From Niveispirillum irakense DSM 11586 (GTDB lineage: Bacteria; Pseudomonadota; Alphaproteobacteria; Azospirillales; Azospirillaceae), in the NCBI RefSeq assembly GCF_000429645.1, contig NZ_AUCG01000002.1:62001-126000 (forward strand): a stretch of DNA of 64,000 nucleotides, written 5' to 3'. Of this stretch, positions 8,428 to 15,669 are shown piece by piece (position 1 is the stretch's first letter; every line of letters begins with the position of its first letter). A program made the translations under genes and the position numbers. Below the pieces are notes generated by a model. The model had not been told where the DNA came from and ran no database searches. It saw only the letters and a program-made list of their open reading frames with translations.

Positions 8428-9681
8428 TCAGGCCAGGACGCGGCCCAGCCGTTCCAGGGCCAGCCCTGTGCTGGGCGTATCATGCACCAGGGCGACGCGG
8501 ATATAGCGGTCACCATGGTTGTAACCATCTTCGTTCGGCTGGGTCAGATAGGCGCCGGGCAGCACGCGGATGGCCGCTTCCTGCCACAGGCGCTTTGCCG
8601 CTTCTTCCCCATTGGCGCAGACAGAACTGACATCCAGCCACAGGAAAAACCCGCCCTGGGGGCGATAAAAGCCCAGCCGGTTGCCCAAGGCCGCTTCCGC
8701 CGCATCAATATTGGCGCGGTAGAATTGCCGGTTGGCCTCCACATGCGCTTCGTCCTGCCACAGGGCGATGGACGCGGCCATGATGGGCAATGGCATGCCG
8801 GCCAGGGAATAGTTGCGCAGGCGGGTGAACAGTTTCACCAGATCGGGATCGCCCGCAACGAAGCCGGAACGAAGCCCGGCGGCGCTGGATCGCTTCGATA
8901 GCGAATGGAATGCCAGCAGGTTGTTCAGGCTACCACCCATGGCGAGCGCGGCCTGCATGGCCCCCGCCGGCGGCGCCTTGTCCCACAGCTCGGCATAACA
9001 TTCATCGACGGCCAGCACGAAACCATATTGCCGGGCCAGTGCCAGGGCGCGCTTCAGATAATCCAGGCTGGCCACGGCCCCTTGCGGATTGGCGGGGGTG
9101 CAGAGATAGAACAGGGCCGTGCGCGCCCATGTCTGCTCATCCACCGCATCCAGATCGGGCAGGAACCCGGTCTCCCGCGTCGCATCCAGCAGAATCGGTT
9201 CCGCGCCCGCCATCACGGCTGCCCCCTGATAGACGGCATAGAAGGGGTTGGGCAGCAGCACAGCCGGCTTTCTTCCATCCTTCTTCGCCGGGACCACCAG
9301 TTGCGCCAGCAGATAGAGGGCTTCCCGCGTGCCACTGACCGGCAGGATGCAGCGATCCGCGTCAACCATCGCATCCGGCAGCCCATAGCGGCGCCCAAGC
9401 CACCCGGCCACGGCCTGACGGAAATCGGCCGTACCTGCCACGGGGGGATATTTGCCCCAGGATGTGGCATGGGCTGCCATCGTCTCCAGCATCAGCGCGG
9501 GAGGCTGGTTCTGCGGCTCGCCCACGGTCAGGATGGTGGGGGTGGCATTGGCGCGGGGCGACACATCGGCCAGCAGGGCCGCCAGCCGGGGGAAGGGATA
9601 ATCGCTGAGGTTTCCCAACCGATCATTGCTGGGGAACGGGGAGGGGGCGGGGGAGAGGCCGCCTGCGACCGCTACACTCAT
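8428..9681 (-). CDS. PLP-dependent class I/II aminotransferase
   Basis: 417 residues from ATG 9681, preceded by AGGA at five bases; an in-frame start at 9768 adds a low-complexity, proline-rich leader and is less likely. The fold type I signatures are present: GEPQNQPPALM near the N-terminus, VSGTREALYLLAQL, PNPFYAVYQGAA, CTPANPQGAVASL, AVDECYAELW, and SLSKRSSAAGLRSGF with the PLP-binding lysine. Related enzymes are annotated as N-succinyl-diaminopimelate or aspartate aminotransferases; the substrate cannot be fixed. It is downstream of glnZ in the same orientation, an arrangement described for Azospirillum brasilense (glnZ-aat). Confidence 0.88.
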   Translation of the reverse strand: MSVAVAGGLSPAPSPFPSNDRLGNLSDYPFPRLAALLADVSPRANATPTILTVGEPQNQPPALMLETMAAHATSWGKYPPVAGTADFRQAVAGWLGRRYGLPDAMVDADRCILPVSGTREALYLLAQLVVPAKKDGRKPAVLLPNPFYAVYQGAAVMAGAEPILLDATRETGFLPDLDAVDEQTWARTALFYLCTPANPQGAVASLDYLKRALALARQYGFVLAVDECYAELWDKAPPAGAMQAALAMGGSLNNLLAFHSLSKRSSAAGLRSGFVAGDPDLVKLFTRLRNYSLAGMPLPIMAASIALWQDEAHVEANRQFYRANIDAAEAALGNRLGFYRPQGGFFLWLDVSSVCANGEEAAKRLWQEAAIRVLPGAYLTQPNEDGYNHGDRYIRVALVHDTPSTGLALERLGRVLA

Positions 9682-9822
9682 AGATATCCTGCTGGCGCTG
9701 AAACGGGGCGGCGACGGCTCTCTGCCGCGCCTGTTGCCGGATTGTACTCCGTCCGCCACCCGCGGCACAAGCAGGGGCCAAACCGGACCTTAAGCGCCAA
9801 GAAATGGTTTATTCCAAAGGCT

Positions 9823-9944
9823 TGTGGATAATTTCTGAGAAAGCCGTTGAAAACTTTTGCAAATAGTTGATCTGATTACGTGATTTTGGAGAACGAATCA
9901 GGAAAACAGGGGCGGAAATCTCTGCTCTGGCTCGTTTATCCACA
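9823..9944. promoter_or_regulatory. Two perfect DnaA boxes, inverted
   Basis: TGTGGATAA at 9823-9831 and TTATCCACA at 9936-9944 are exact copies of the DnaA 9-mer in opposite orientation, 105 bases between facing ends. The stretch between them is AT-rich. A one-mismatch box, TTGTCCACA, lies at 10482-10490 beyond glnZ. They could mark a replication origin, a DnaA-titration site or DnaA-linked transcription control; the sequence alone does not choose. Confidence 0.6.
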
Positions 9945-9978
9945 AGCGGATTACCCCTTTTGCCACAAGGCAGAACGC

Positions 9979-10017
9979 AAAGGCCCGGCACATCGCGGGG
10001 GATGTGCCGGGCCTTTT
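9979..10017. terminator. Strong hairpin downstream of glnZ
   Basis: A perfect 16-bp stem: AAAGGCCCGGCACATC (9979-9994), a six-base loop, and its complement (10001-10016). Read on the minus strand after glnZ, the 3' arm ends in TTT followed by GCG, so it is a plausible but weak-tailed terminator. On the plus strand the tail is TTTT. Confidence 0.7.
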
Positions 10018-10066
10018 ACGTCGGGTTACGTTGGCGGGGCGACTGCCCTGCCTGTCCGTCCCGCGC

Positions 10067-10564
<498 letters not shown>

Positions 10565-10646
10565 TCAGGCGCAACCATGGGCAGATGTTGGTCAAAAATT
10601 GTGCAATTCATGCCCGAAACCGCCTGCGACTGAAGGTATGCTGGAC

Positions 10647-11921
10647 ATGCCGCCAAGAACGCCCAATTCTTCATCCATGGAAACGCAGATCCCCCCCTCC
10701 CTGATCCCGGACCATGCGGGCGATGTGATCATCGTCGGCGGTGGTCTTGCCGGTCTCAGCCTCGCCTGTGCCCTGGGCACGGCGGGCGTCGCCACCCTGG
10801 TCGTTGATCGCGACCCGCCGGAACAGCAGCTTGAACCGGAATTTGATGGCCGGACAACGGCCATTTCCTATGGTTCCGCCATGGTGCTGGAAGGGGCGGG
10901 CATCTGGCGCCATCTGGACGGCCAGGTGGGCCCGATGCTGGATATCCGCGTCACCGACCAGAACAGCCCGCTCTTCATGCATTATGATCACCGCGATGTC
11001 GGTGATCAGCCCTTTGGCTGGATCATCGAGAATCGGCATCTGCGTCAGGCCCTGTTCCGCCGGCTGGCGGAATTGGACAGCGTTACCCACATCACACCCG
11101 TGGCGGTGAAGGGGATGGCGCGCGATGGCAGCGGTGTACTGGTGACGCTGGAGGATGGCCGCCGCCTGTCGGGCCGGCTGGTCGTGGGCGCGGATGGGAA
11201 GAAGAGTTTCTGCCGCGAGCATGCCGGCATCCGGCAGATCGCCTGGACCTATCAGCAGCACGCCATCGTCTGCAGTATTGAGCATGAGAAGCCGCATGGC
11301 GAGGTAGCGGTGGAACTGTTCCTGCCCGCTGGCCCGTTCGCCATGCTGCCGCTGGCCGGTGGCCACCGCACCAGCATCGTGTGGAGTGAGCGGTCGGACA
11401 TGGTGGATTTCTATATGGGCCTGCCGCCGGAGCGGTTCCAGGCCGAGCTTCAGTCCCGGGTGGGTGACTGGCTGGGCAGGGTGACGCCGATCGCCGGTCG
11501 CTGGGCCTATCCGCTGGGTCTCAGCCATGCCGAACGCTATGTCGATCAGCGCCTTGCCCTGGTCAGCGAAAGCGCCCATGGCATGCACCCGATTGCCGGC
11601 CAGGGGCTGAATGTCGGTATCCGCGATGTCGCGGCCCTGGCCGAGGTGGTGGTGGATGCGCTGCGCCTGGGGCTGGACCCTGGCGCGCCGGATGTGCTGG
11701 AACGGTATCAGCGCTGGCGCCGCTTCGACACGGTGGCCCTGCTGGCGGCGACCGACACGCTGACCCGTCTGTTCAGCAACAATATCGGCCCGCTGGCGCT
11801 GGCCCGGCGTCTGGGCCTTGCCACCGTCAACCGCCTGCCGCCGATGAAAAAGCTGTTCATGCGCCACGCCATGGGCATTGTGGGCGAACTGCCGCGTCTG
11901 GTGCGGGGAGAGGCGCTGTAA
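10647..11921 (+). CDS. FAD-dependent aromatic hydroxylase, UbiH/COQ6 family
   Basis: 424 residues from ATG 10647, which has GAAGG about ten bases upstream; ATG 10677 (414 residues) is an alternative, and the longer frame back to 10509 lacks support. The dinucleotide fold DVIIVGGGLAGLSLACALG binds FAD. The middle DG motif is LVVGADGKKSFCRE. The C-terminal motif is VSESAHGMHPIAGQGLNVG, in which the usual GDAAH is SESAH but the HPxxGQGxN flavin loop is intact. The family hydroxylates the ubiquinone ring (UbiH, UbiF, UbiI, UbiL); the ring position is not predictable. It is divergent from glnZ. A multi-hairpin element begins two bases after its stop. Confidence 0.87.
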   Translation: MPPRTPNSSSMETQIPPSLIPDHAGDVIIVGGGLAGLSLACALGTAGVATLVVDRDPPEQQLEPEFDGRTTAISYGSAMVLEGAGIWRHLDGQVGPMLDIRVTDQNSPLFMHYDHRDVGDQPFGWIIENRHLRQALFRRLAELDSVTHITPVAVKGMARDGSGVLVTLEDGRRLSGRLVVGADGKKSFCREHAGIRQIAWTYQQHAIVCSIEHEKPHGEVAVELFLPAGPFAMLPLAGGHRTSIVWSERSDMVDFYMGLPPERFQAELQSRVGDWLGRVTPIAGRWAYPLGLSHAERYVDQRLALVSESAHGMHPIAGQGLNVGIRDVAALAEVVVDALRLGLDPGAPDVLERYQRWRRFDTVALLAATDTLTRLFSNNIGPLALARRLGLATVNRLPPMKKLFMRHAMGIVGELPRLVRGEAL

Positions 11922-12074
11922 TACCAATCCGCCGAGGGTTTGACCCTTGGCGGATTGGAGGTCGGCGACCGCCGACCCGCGCCACATGGCGCATAGCCAA
12001 GGGCGCGGATGCGCCCGCCCGGCGCCTGAGGGAGCGCAAATTTCCCTGGATCGGTCACGATCCAGGGAAATTAG
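11922..12074 (+). repeat. Multi-hairpin element, copy 1 (3' of the UbiH-family gene)
   Basis: It begins two bases after the stop codon. In order it contains a 15-bp stem (11924-11938 with 11944-11958), GGTCGGCG-AC-CGCCGACC (11960-11977), GCGCCA-CA-TGGCGC (11979-11992), GGGCGC-GGAT-GCGCCC within an exact 39-base match to copy 2 (11995-12033), and a perfect 15-bp stem with loop GTCA (12039-12072). No T-run follows any stem, so it is not an ordinary terminator. The second copy lies between scoA and scoB. Confidence 0.85.
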
Positions 12075-12105
12075 TATAAAAGCGCCTCCCCCCACGGGGG
12101 ATATG

Positions 12106-12138
12106 AAAAAGGCGGGCCGGTCATCCGGTCCGCCTTTT
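12106..12138 (-). terminator. Rho-independent terminator of accA
   Basis: Read on the minus strand just past the accA stop, a GC-rich stem (GGCGGACCGG with CCGGCCCGCC, one wobble or mismatch) around a four-base loop is followed by TTTTT. It has the right place and form for accA termination. Confidence 0.8.
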
Positions 12139-12169
12139 GCATTTGTCGGCTTCAGGAGAGAGAAAGGCC

Positions 12170-13123
12170 TCAGCTCAGGCCCTTCTGCCCCATATCCAGG
12201 AATTTCTGGCGGCGGTTATGGCGCAGCGTGCCACCATCCTGCCCGCGCAGACCTTCCAGCGCGTCTTCAATCGCGTTGCCCAGGGCGTGCATCGTCTCTT
12301 CCCGACGGCGATGGGCGCCACCGATCGGTTCCTGCACCACACGGTCAATGACGGCCAGATCCTTCAGATCCTGTGCCGTCAGGCGCAGGGCCTGGGCGGC
12401 ATCGGCGGCATTGGACGCTGAGCGCCACAGGATGCCGGCGCAGCCTTCCGGCGAGATCACCGAATAGATCGAATGTTCCAGCATCAGCACGCGGTCAGCG
12501 GCGGCAATCGCAATCGCCCCGCCCGACCCGCCTTCACCGATGATGGTGGACACCATCGGCACCTTCAGGCGCAGACAGGTCTCAATCGACTTGGCGATGG
12601 CTTCAGCCTGGCCGCGCTCTTCCGCCGACACGCCGGGGAAGGCACCAGCCGTATCGACCAGCGAGATCACCGGCAGGTGGAACCGGTCGGCCATCTGCAT
12701 CAGGCGCTGGGCCTTGCGATAACCCTCGGGCTTGGCCATGCCGAAATTGTGCCGTACGCGGCTTTCGGTATCGTTGCCCTTTTCCTGGCCGATCACGACC
12801 ACGGAACGGCCGCGGAAACGGCCCAGCCCGCCGACAATCGCCCGATCCTCGCCAAACAGCCGGTCACCGGCCAGGGGCGTGAAATCAGTGATCAGCGAAT
12901 GGATGTAATCCAGGCAATGCGGCCGGTTCGGGTGGCGAGCCACCTGCACCTTCTGCGCCGGGGTCAGCTTGGCGTAGGTGGAGCGCAACAGCTTGTCCAC
13001 CTTGTCCTGCAGCTTCTTGACCTCGTCGGCGATGTTGAGATCGCCGCCATCGGCCAGATGGCGCAGTTCCTCGATCTTGGATTCCAGTTCCGCGATCGGC
13101 TTTTCAAATTCAAGGAAGTGCAT
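12170..13123 (-). CDS. accA: Acetyl-CoA carboxylase carboxyltransferase subunit alpha
   Basis: 317 residues from the ATG at 13123 ([20 protein letters not shown]), the family's normal start and length. Upstream in-frame starts only add low-complexity sequence. The crotonase-like carboxyltransferase core is intact: [73 protein letters not shown] and [10 protein letters not shown]. With AccD it transfers carboxyl from biotin on AccB to acetyl-CoA, giving malonyl-CoA for fatty-acid synthesis in the cytoplasm. accB, accC and accD are not in the window. It ends at a strong terminator and is separated from scoB by 180 bases with no visible gene. Confidence 0.96.
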   Translation of the reverse strand: MHFLEFEKPIAELESKIEELRHLADGGDLNIADEVKKLQDKVDKLLRSTYAKLTPAQKVQVARHPNRPHCLDYIHSLITDFTPLAGDRLFGEDRAIVGGLGRFRGRSVVVIGQEKGNDTESRVRHNFGMAKPEGYRKAQRLMQMADRFHLPVISLVDTAGAFPGVSAEERGQAEAIAKSIETCLRLKVPMVSTIIGEGGSGGAIAIAAADRVLMLEHSIYSVISPEGCAGILWRSASNAADAAQALRLTAQDLKDLAVIDRVVQEPIGGAHRRREETMHALGNAIEDALEGLRGQDGGTLRHNRRQKFLDMGQKGLS

Positions 13124-13303
13124 CGGGGTGATGGATTCTGCCCTTTGATGAAGCCGGCTGCTTAACATAAGTGCGACCGGGGGGCCACCCTGTTCCTGCG
13201 CAGGGCAGCGGTGTAGCACCGTATGCAGCCTGACTGGCGGTAAGTCGGGTGGAGGGCGGGGGCATGGCTTGGCGCCGCCCCGCAGCCCTCCACCCGAAGC
13301 GGA

Positions 13304-13963
13304 TCAGAGGGCGACCGTGAAGTCAGCCTCTGTCTTGCTCTTGATCTCTTCCACCGTCACGCCGGGGGCCAGTTCCACCAGCTTCATGCCGCCATCGCCA
13401 TGCTTGTCGATGGCAAAGACGCCCAGATCCGTAACCACCAGATCCACCACCCGCGTGCCGGTCAGGGGCAGGGAACAGGCCTTCAGCAGCTTGGGTTCCA
13501 GGGCACCGGTCTTTTTGTCGATGGCGCAATGCTCCATCACGACCACGACCTTTTTGACACCGGCGACCAGATCCATGGCGCCGCCCATGCCTTTGACCAT
13601 CTTGCCGGGGATCATCCAGTTGGCCAGATCGCCATTGGCGGCCACCTGCATGGCGCCCAGCACGGACAGGTCGATATGCCCGCCGCGGATCATGGCGAAG
13701 CTGTCGGCACTGCTGAAATAGCTGCTATAGGGCAGTTCGGTGATGGTCTGCTTGCCGGCATTGATCAGGTCGGGGTCTTCCTCTCCCTCGAAGGGGAAGG
13801 GGCCCATGCCCAGCATGCCGTTTTCAGACTGCAGGGTCACCTGCATGCCCTCGGGGATGTAATTCGCCACCAGGGTCGGGATGCCGATGCCCAGATTCAC
13901 ATAAAAGCCGTCGCGCAGTTCACGCGCTGCACGGGCGGCCATCTCGTCACGGGTCCAAGCCAT
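13304..13963 (-). CDS. scoB: 3-oxoacid CoA-transferase subunit B
   Basis: 219 residues, full length. It carries the subunit B active site [10 protein letters not shown] with the glutamate that forms the CoA thioester, plus [17 protein letters not shown] and [19 protein letters not shown]. With ScoA it moves CoA from succinyl-CoA to acetoacetate, allowing ketone-body or polyhydroxybutyrate use. The start at 13963 has AAGGAG eight bases upstream. It follows scoA by 120 bases, and that spacer is filled by copy 2 of the multi-hairpin element, leaving only the ribosome site between element and gene. Confidence 0.95.
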   Translation of the reverse strand: MAWTRDEMAARAARELRDGFYVNLGIGIPTLVANYIPEGMQVTLQSENGMLGMGPFPFEGEEDPDLINAGKQTITELPYSSYFSSADSFAMIRGGHIDLSVLGAMQVAANGDLANWMIPGKMVKGMGGAMDLVAGVKKVVVVMEHCAIDKKTGALEPKLLKACSLPLTGTRVVDLVVTDLGVFAIDKHGDGGMKLVELAPGVTVEEIKSKTEADFTVAL

Positions 13964-13979
13964 TTTACTGTCTCCTTGT

Positions 13980-14083
13980 TCCCTCAGGCGCCGGGCGGGC
14001 GCATCCGCGCCCTTGGCTTGCGCGCGATGCCGCGCGGGCCGGCGGTCGCCGGCCTCCCGACGCCCGCCGGGGCGGGCATCGGG
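13980..14083 (-). repeat. Multi-hairpin element, copy 2 (between scoA and scoB)
   Basis: On the minus strand it begins at the base after the scoA stop. It has a 13-bp stem with one mismatch (14071-14083 with 14056-14068), GGCCGGCG-AC-CGCCGGCC (14037-14054), CGCGCG-GCAT-CGCGCG (14021-14036), and the 39 bases identical to copy 1 (13980-14018). It lacks the last hairpin of copy 1. Compared with copy 1, hairpins 2 and 3 differ in sequence yet remain paired. Confidence 0.85.
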
Positions 14084-14785
14084 TTAATCGCGCTTGCGCG
14101 TGGTGCGTTGCTCAATGCGCTTCTCGTGGTTGCCCTCGATGATGCGCTGCACGAAAATGCCGGGTGTATGGACATGGTCGGGGTCAATGGTGCCCACATT
14201 GACCAGTTGCTCCACCTCCGCCACCGTCACCTTGCCGGCCATGGCCATCATCGGATTGAAGTTCCGTGCGGTCTTCCGGTAGATCAGGTTGCCTTGCGTG
14301 TCGCCCTTCCAGGCCTTCACGATGGACAGGTCGGCGCGCAGCCAGCTTTCCATCACATAGGTCTCACCGTCGAATTCCCGCAATTCCTTGCCTTCCGCCA
14401 CCAGCGTGCCCACGCCGGTCTTGGTGAAGAAGGCGGGGATGCCGGCCCCGCCGGCGCGGATGCGCTCAGCCAGGGTGCCCTGCGGGTTGAATTCCAACGC
14501 CAGCTCGCCCGACAGATATTGCTGCGCGAACAGCTTGTTCTCCCCCACATAGGAGGAGACCATTTTCGCGATCTGCTTGGTTTCCAGCAACTGGCCCAGG
14601 CCGAAGCCATCCACGCCGGCATTGTTGGAAATCACCGTCAGGCCCTTGACGCCGCTTTCCTTGATCGCGGCAATCAGGTTTTCCGGGATGCCGCACAGGC
14701 CGAAGCCCCCGGCCATGATGGTCATGTCGTCGCGCAGCAGCCCTGCCAGGGCCGATACGGCATCGGTATAGACTTTCTTGCTCAT
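14084..14785 (-). CDS. scoA: 3-oxoacid CoA-transferase subunit A
   Basis: 233 residues, complete. The CoA-transferase signature is present: DGMTIMAGGFGLCG-like DDMTIMAGGFGLCGIPENLI, then SNNAGVDGFGLGQLL and GAGIPAFFTKTGVGT. It pairs with ScoB, encoded next on the same strand. The start is MSKKVYTDAV at 14785. A promoter with a dyad in its spacer lies about 50 bases upstream (14835-14863). It is divergent from the marC-family gene. Confidence 0.95.
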   Translation of the reverse strand: MSKKVYTDAVSALAGLLRDDMTIMAGGFGLCGIPENLIAAIKESGVKGLTVISNNAGVDGFGLGQLLETKQIAKMVSSYVGENKLFAQQYLSGELALEFNPQGTLAERIRAGGAGIPAFFTKTGVGTLVAEGKELREFDGETYVMESWLRADLSIVKAWKGDTQGNLIYRKTARNFNPMMAMAGKVTVAEVEQLVNVGTIDPDHVHTPGIFVQRIIEGNHEKRIEQRTTRKRD

Positions 14786-14834
14786 GATGGTTGCCCGTCG
14801 GCCTCCTCCGGTCCAGGGGTCGGAACGTAATTGT

Positions 14835-14863
14835 TTTTATGGTTCCGCACTATGGCAGTGCAA
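14835..14863 (-). promoter_or_regulatory. Candidate scoAB promoter with operator-like dyad
   Basis: Read on the minus strand: -35 TTGCAC (14863-14858), a 17-base spacer, and -10 ATAAAA (14840-14835). The dyad GCACT-GCCAT-AGTGC (14861-14847) sits over the -35 and spacer. A second pair, CGGAAC/GTTCCG, brackets the -10 region (14821-14847). The arrangement suits a repressor, perhaps one responding to acyl-CoA or acetoacetate. Inference only. Confidence 0.4.
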
Positions 14864-15027
14864 CATACGCTCACCTATCGGACAGCGCAAATAGGCAAGA
14901 CGGCGGCGGCTCCGCCCCATTCCCGGCCATATCAGCCCTTCCATCCAAGCGTTTTACAGGTGATGGGCGACAGCTTATCCCTCGGGGCCATCCCCTTTTC
15001 CCCTCTCTGATTGTTGCGGACGCCGTC

Positions 15028-15657
15028 ATGACGGACCTGGTCCTTTCCACCTTCATTGCCTTTTTTGTCACCATCGACCCGATCGGGCTGGGGCCGATGT
15101 TTGCCGGCCTGACGGCGGGCATGGATGCCAAGCTGCGCCGCCGCACCGCCATCAAGGGCGTGACCATCGGTGCGGGCCTGCTGTTCGGTTTCGCCTTCGT
15201 GGGGGAACTGCTGCTGAATTCCCTGGGGATCAGCACCGGCGCCTTCCGCATCGCCGGCGGCATCCTGCTGCTGCTGGTCGCGATCGAGATGGTGTTTGCC
15301 CGCGAAAGCGGCCTGCGCACCGCAACGGAGGATGAAAAGCAGGAAGCCCGCCACCGGGCCGATATCTCCGTCTTTCCGCTGGCCATCCCGCTGATCGCGG
15401 GGCCGGGGGCCATGACATCGGTGGTGCTGCTGATGGGGCGGACAGGTGGCGACCTGCCGGGCCAGATGGTTGTGCTGGGCGTGCTGGCCGGTGTGCTGCT
15501 GGCGACGCTGGTGGTGCTGCTGTTCGCGGGTGAGGTATCAAAGCTGCTGGGCGTGACCGGCATCAATGTGATCAACCGCGTGCTGGGCATCCTGCTCACC
15601 GCACTTGCCTGCCAGTTCGTGATCGACGGCATCATTGAAAGCGGCGTGCTGCGGTAA
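15028..15657 (+). CDS. MarC-family integral membrane protein
   Basis: 209 residues from ATG 15028 (MTDLVLSTFIAFFVTIDPIG). The longer frame back to 14791 adds non-membrane sequence with no family match. Six hydrophobic segments are visible, with family motifs IDPIGLGPMFAGL at the first helix, AFRIAGGILLLLVAIEM, and PLAIPLIAGPGAMTSVVLLM. MarC proteins are inner-membrane proteins of unresolved function. They were once linked to multiple antibiotic resistance, a link not upheld. Convergent with the large histidine kinase gene, 12 bases apart. Confidence 0.9.
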   Translation: MTDLVLSTFIAFFVTIDPIGLGPMFAGLTAGMDAKLRRRTAIKGVTIGAGLLFGFAFVGELLLNSLGISTGAFRIAGGILLLLVAIEMVFARESGLRTATEDEKQEARHRADISVFPLAIPLIAGPGAMTSVVLLMGRTGGDLPGQMVVLGVLAGVLLATLVVLLFAGEVSKLLGVTGINVINRVLGILLTALACQFVIDGIIESGVLR

Positions 15658-15669
15658 AAGCCTTTCCAC

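Larger units (their letters stand above)
9682..10066. other. Spacer between glnZ and the aminotransferase gene
   Basis: 385 bases without a credible gene. The part 9800-9910 is clearly richer in A+T than the surroundings. It holds two perfect DnaA boxes in opposite orientation (9823-9831 and 9936-9944) and, near the glnZ end, a 16-bp-stem hairpin (9979-10016). The promoter of the aminotransferase presumably lies in the AT-rich part, but no convincing -35/-10 pair was picked. Confidence 0.7.

Noticed and set aside
11708-12095. Open frames on the minus strand encoding a [12 protein letters not shown]-like peptide, and a similar one at 13980-14199
   Set aside because: These are translations of the multi-hairpin element and the ends of real genes. 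The shared peptide comes from the 39-base DNA repeat, not from a protein family.
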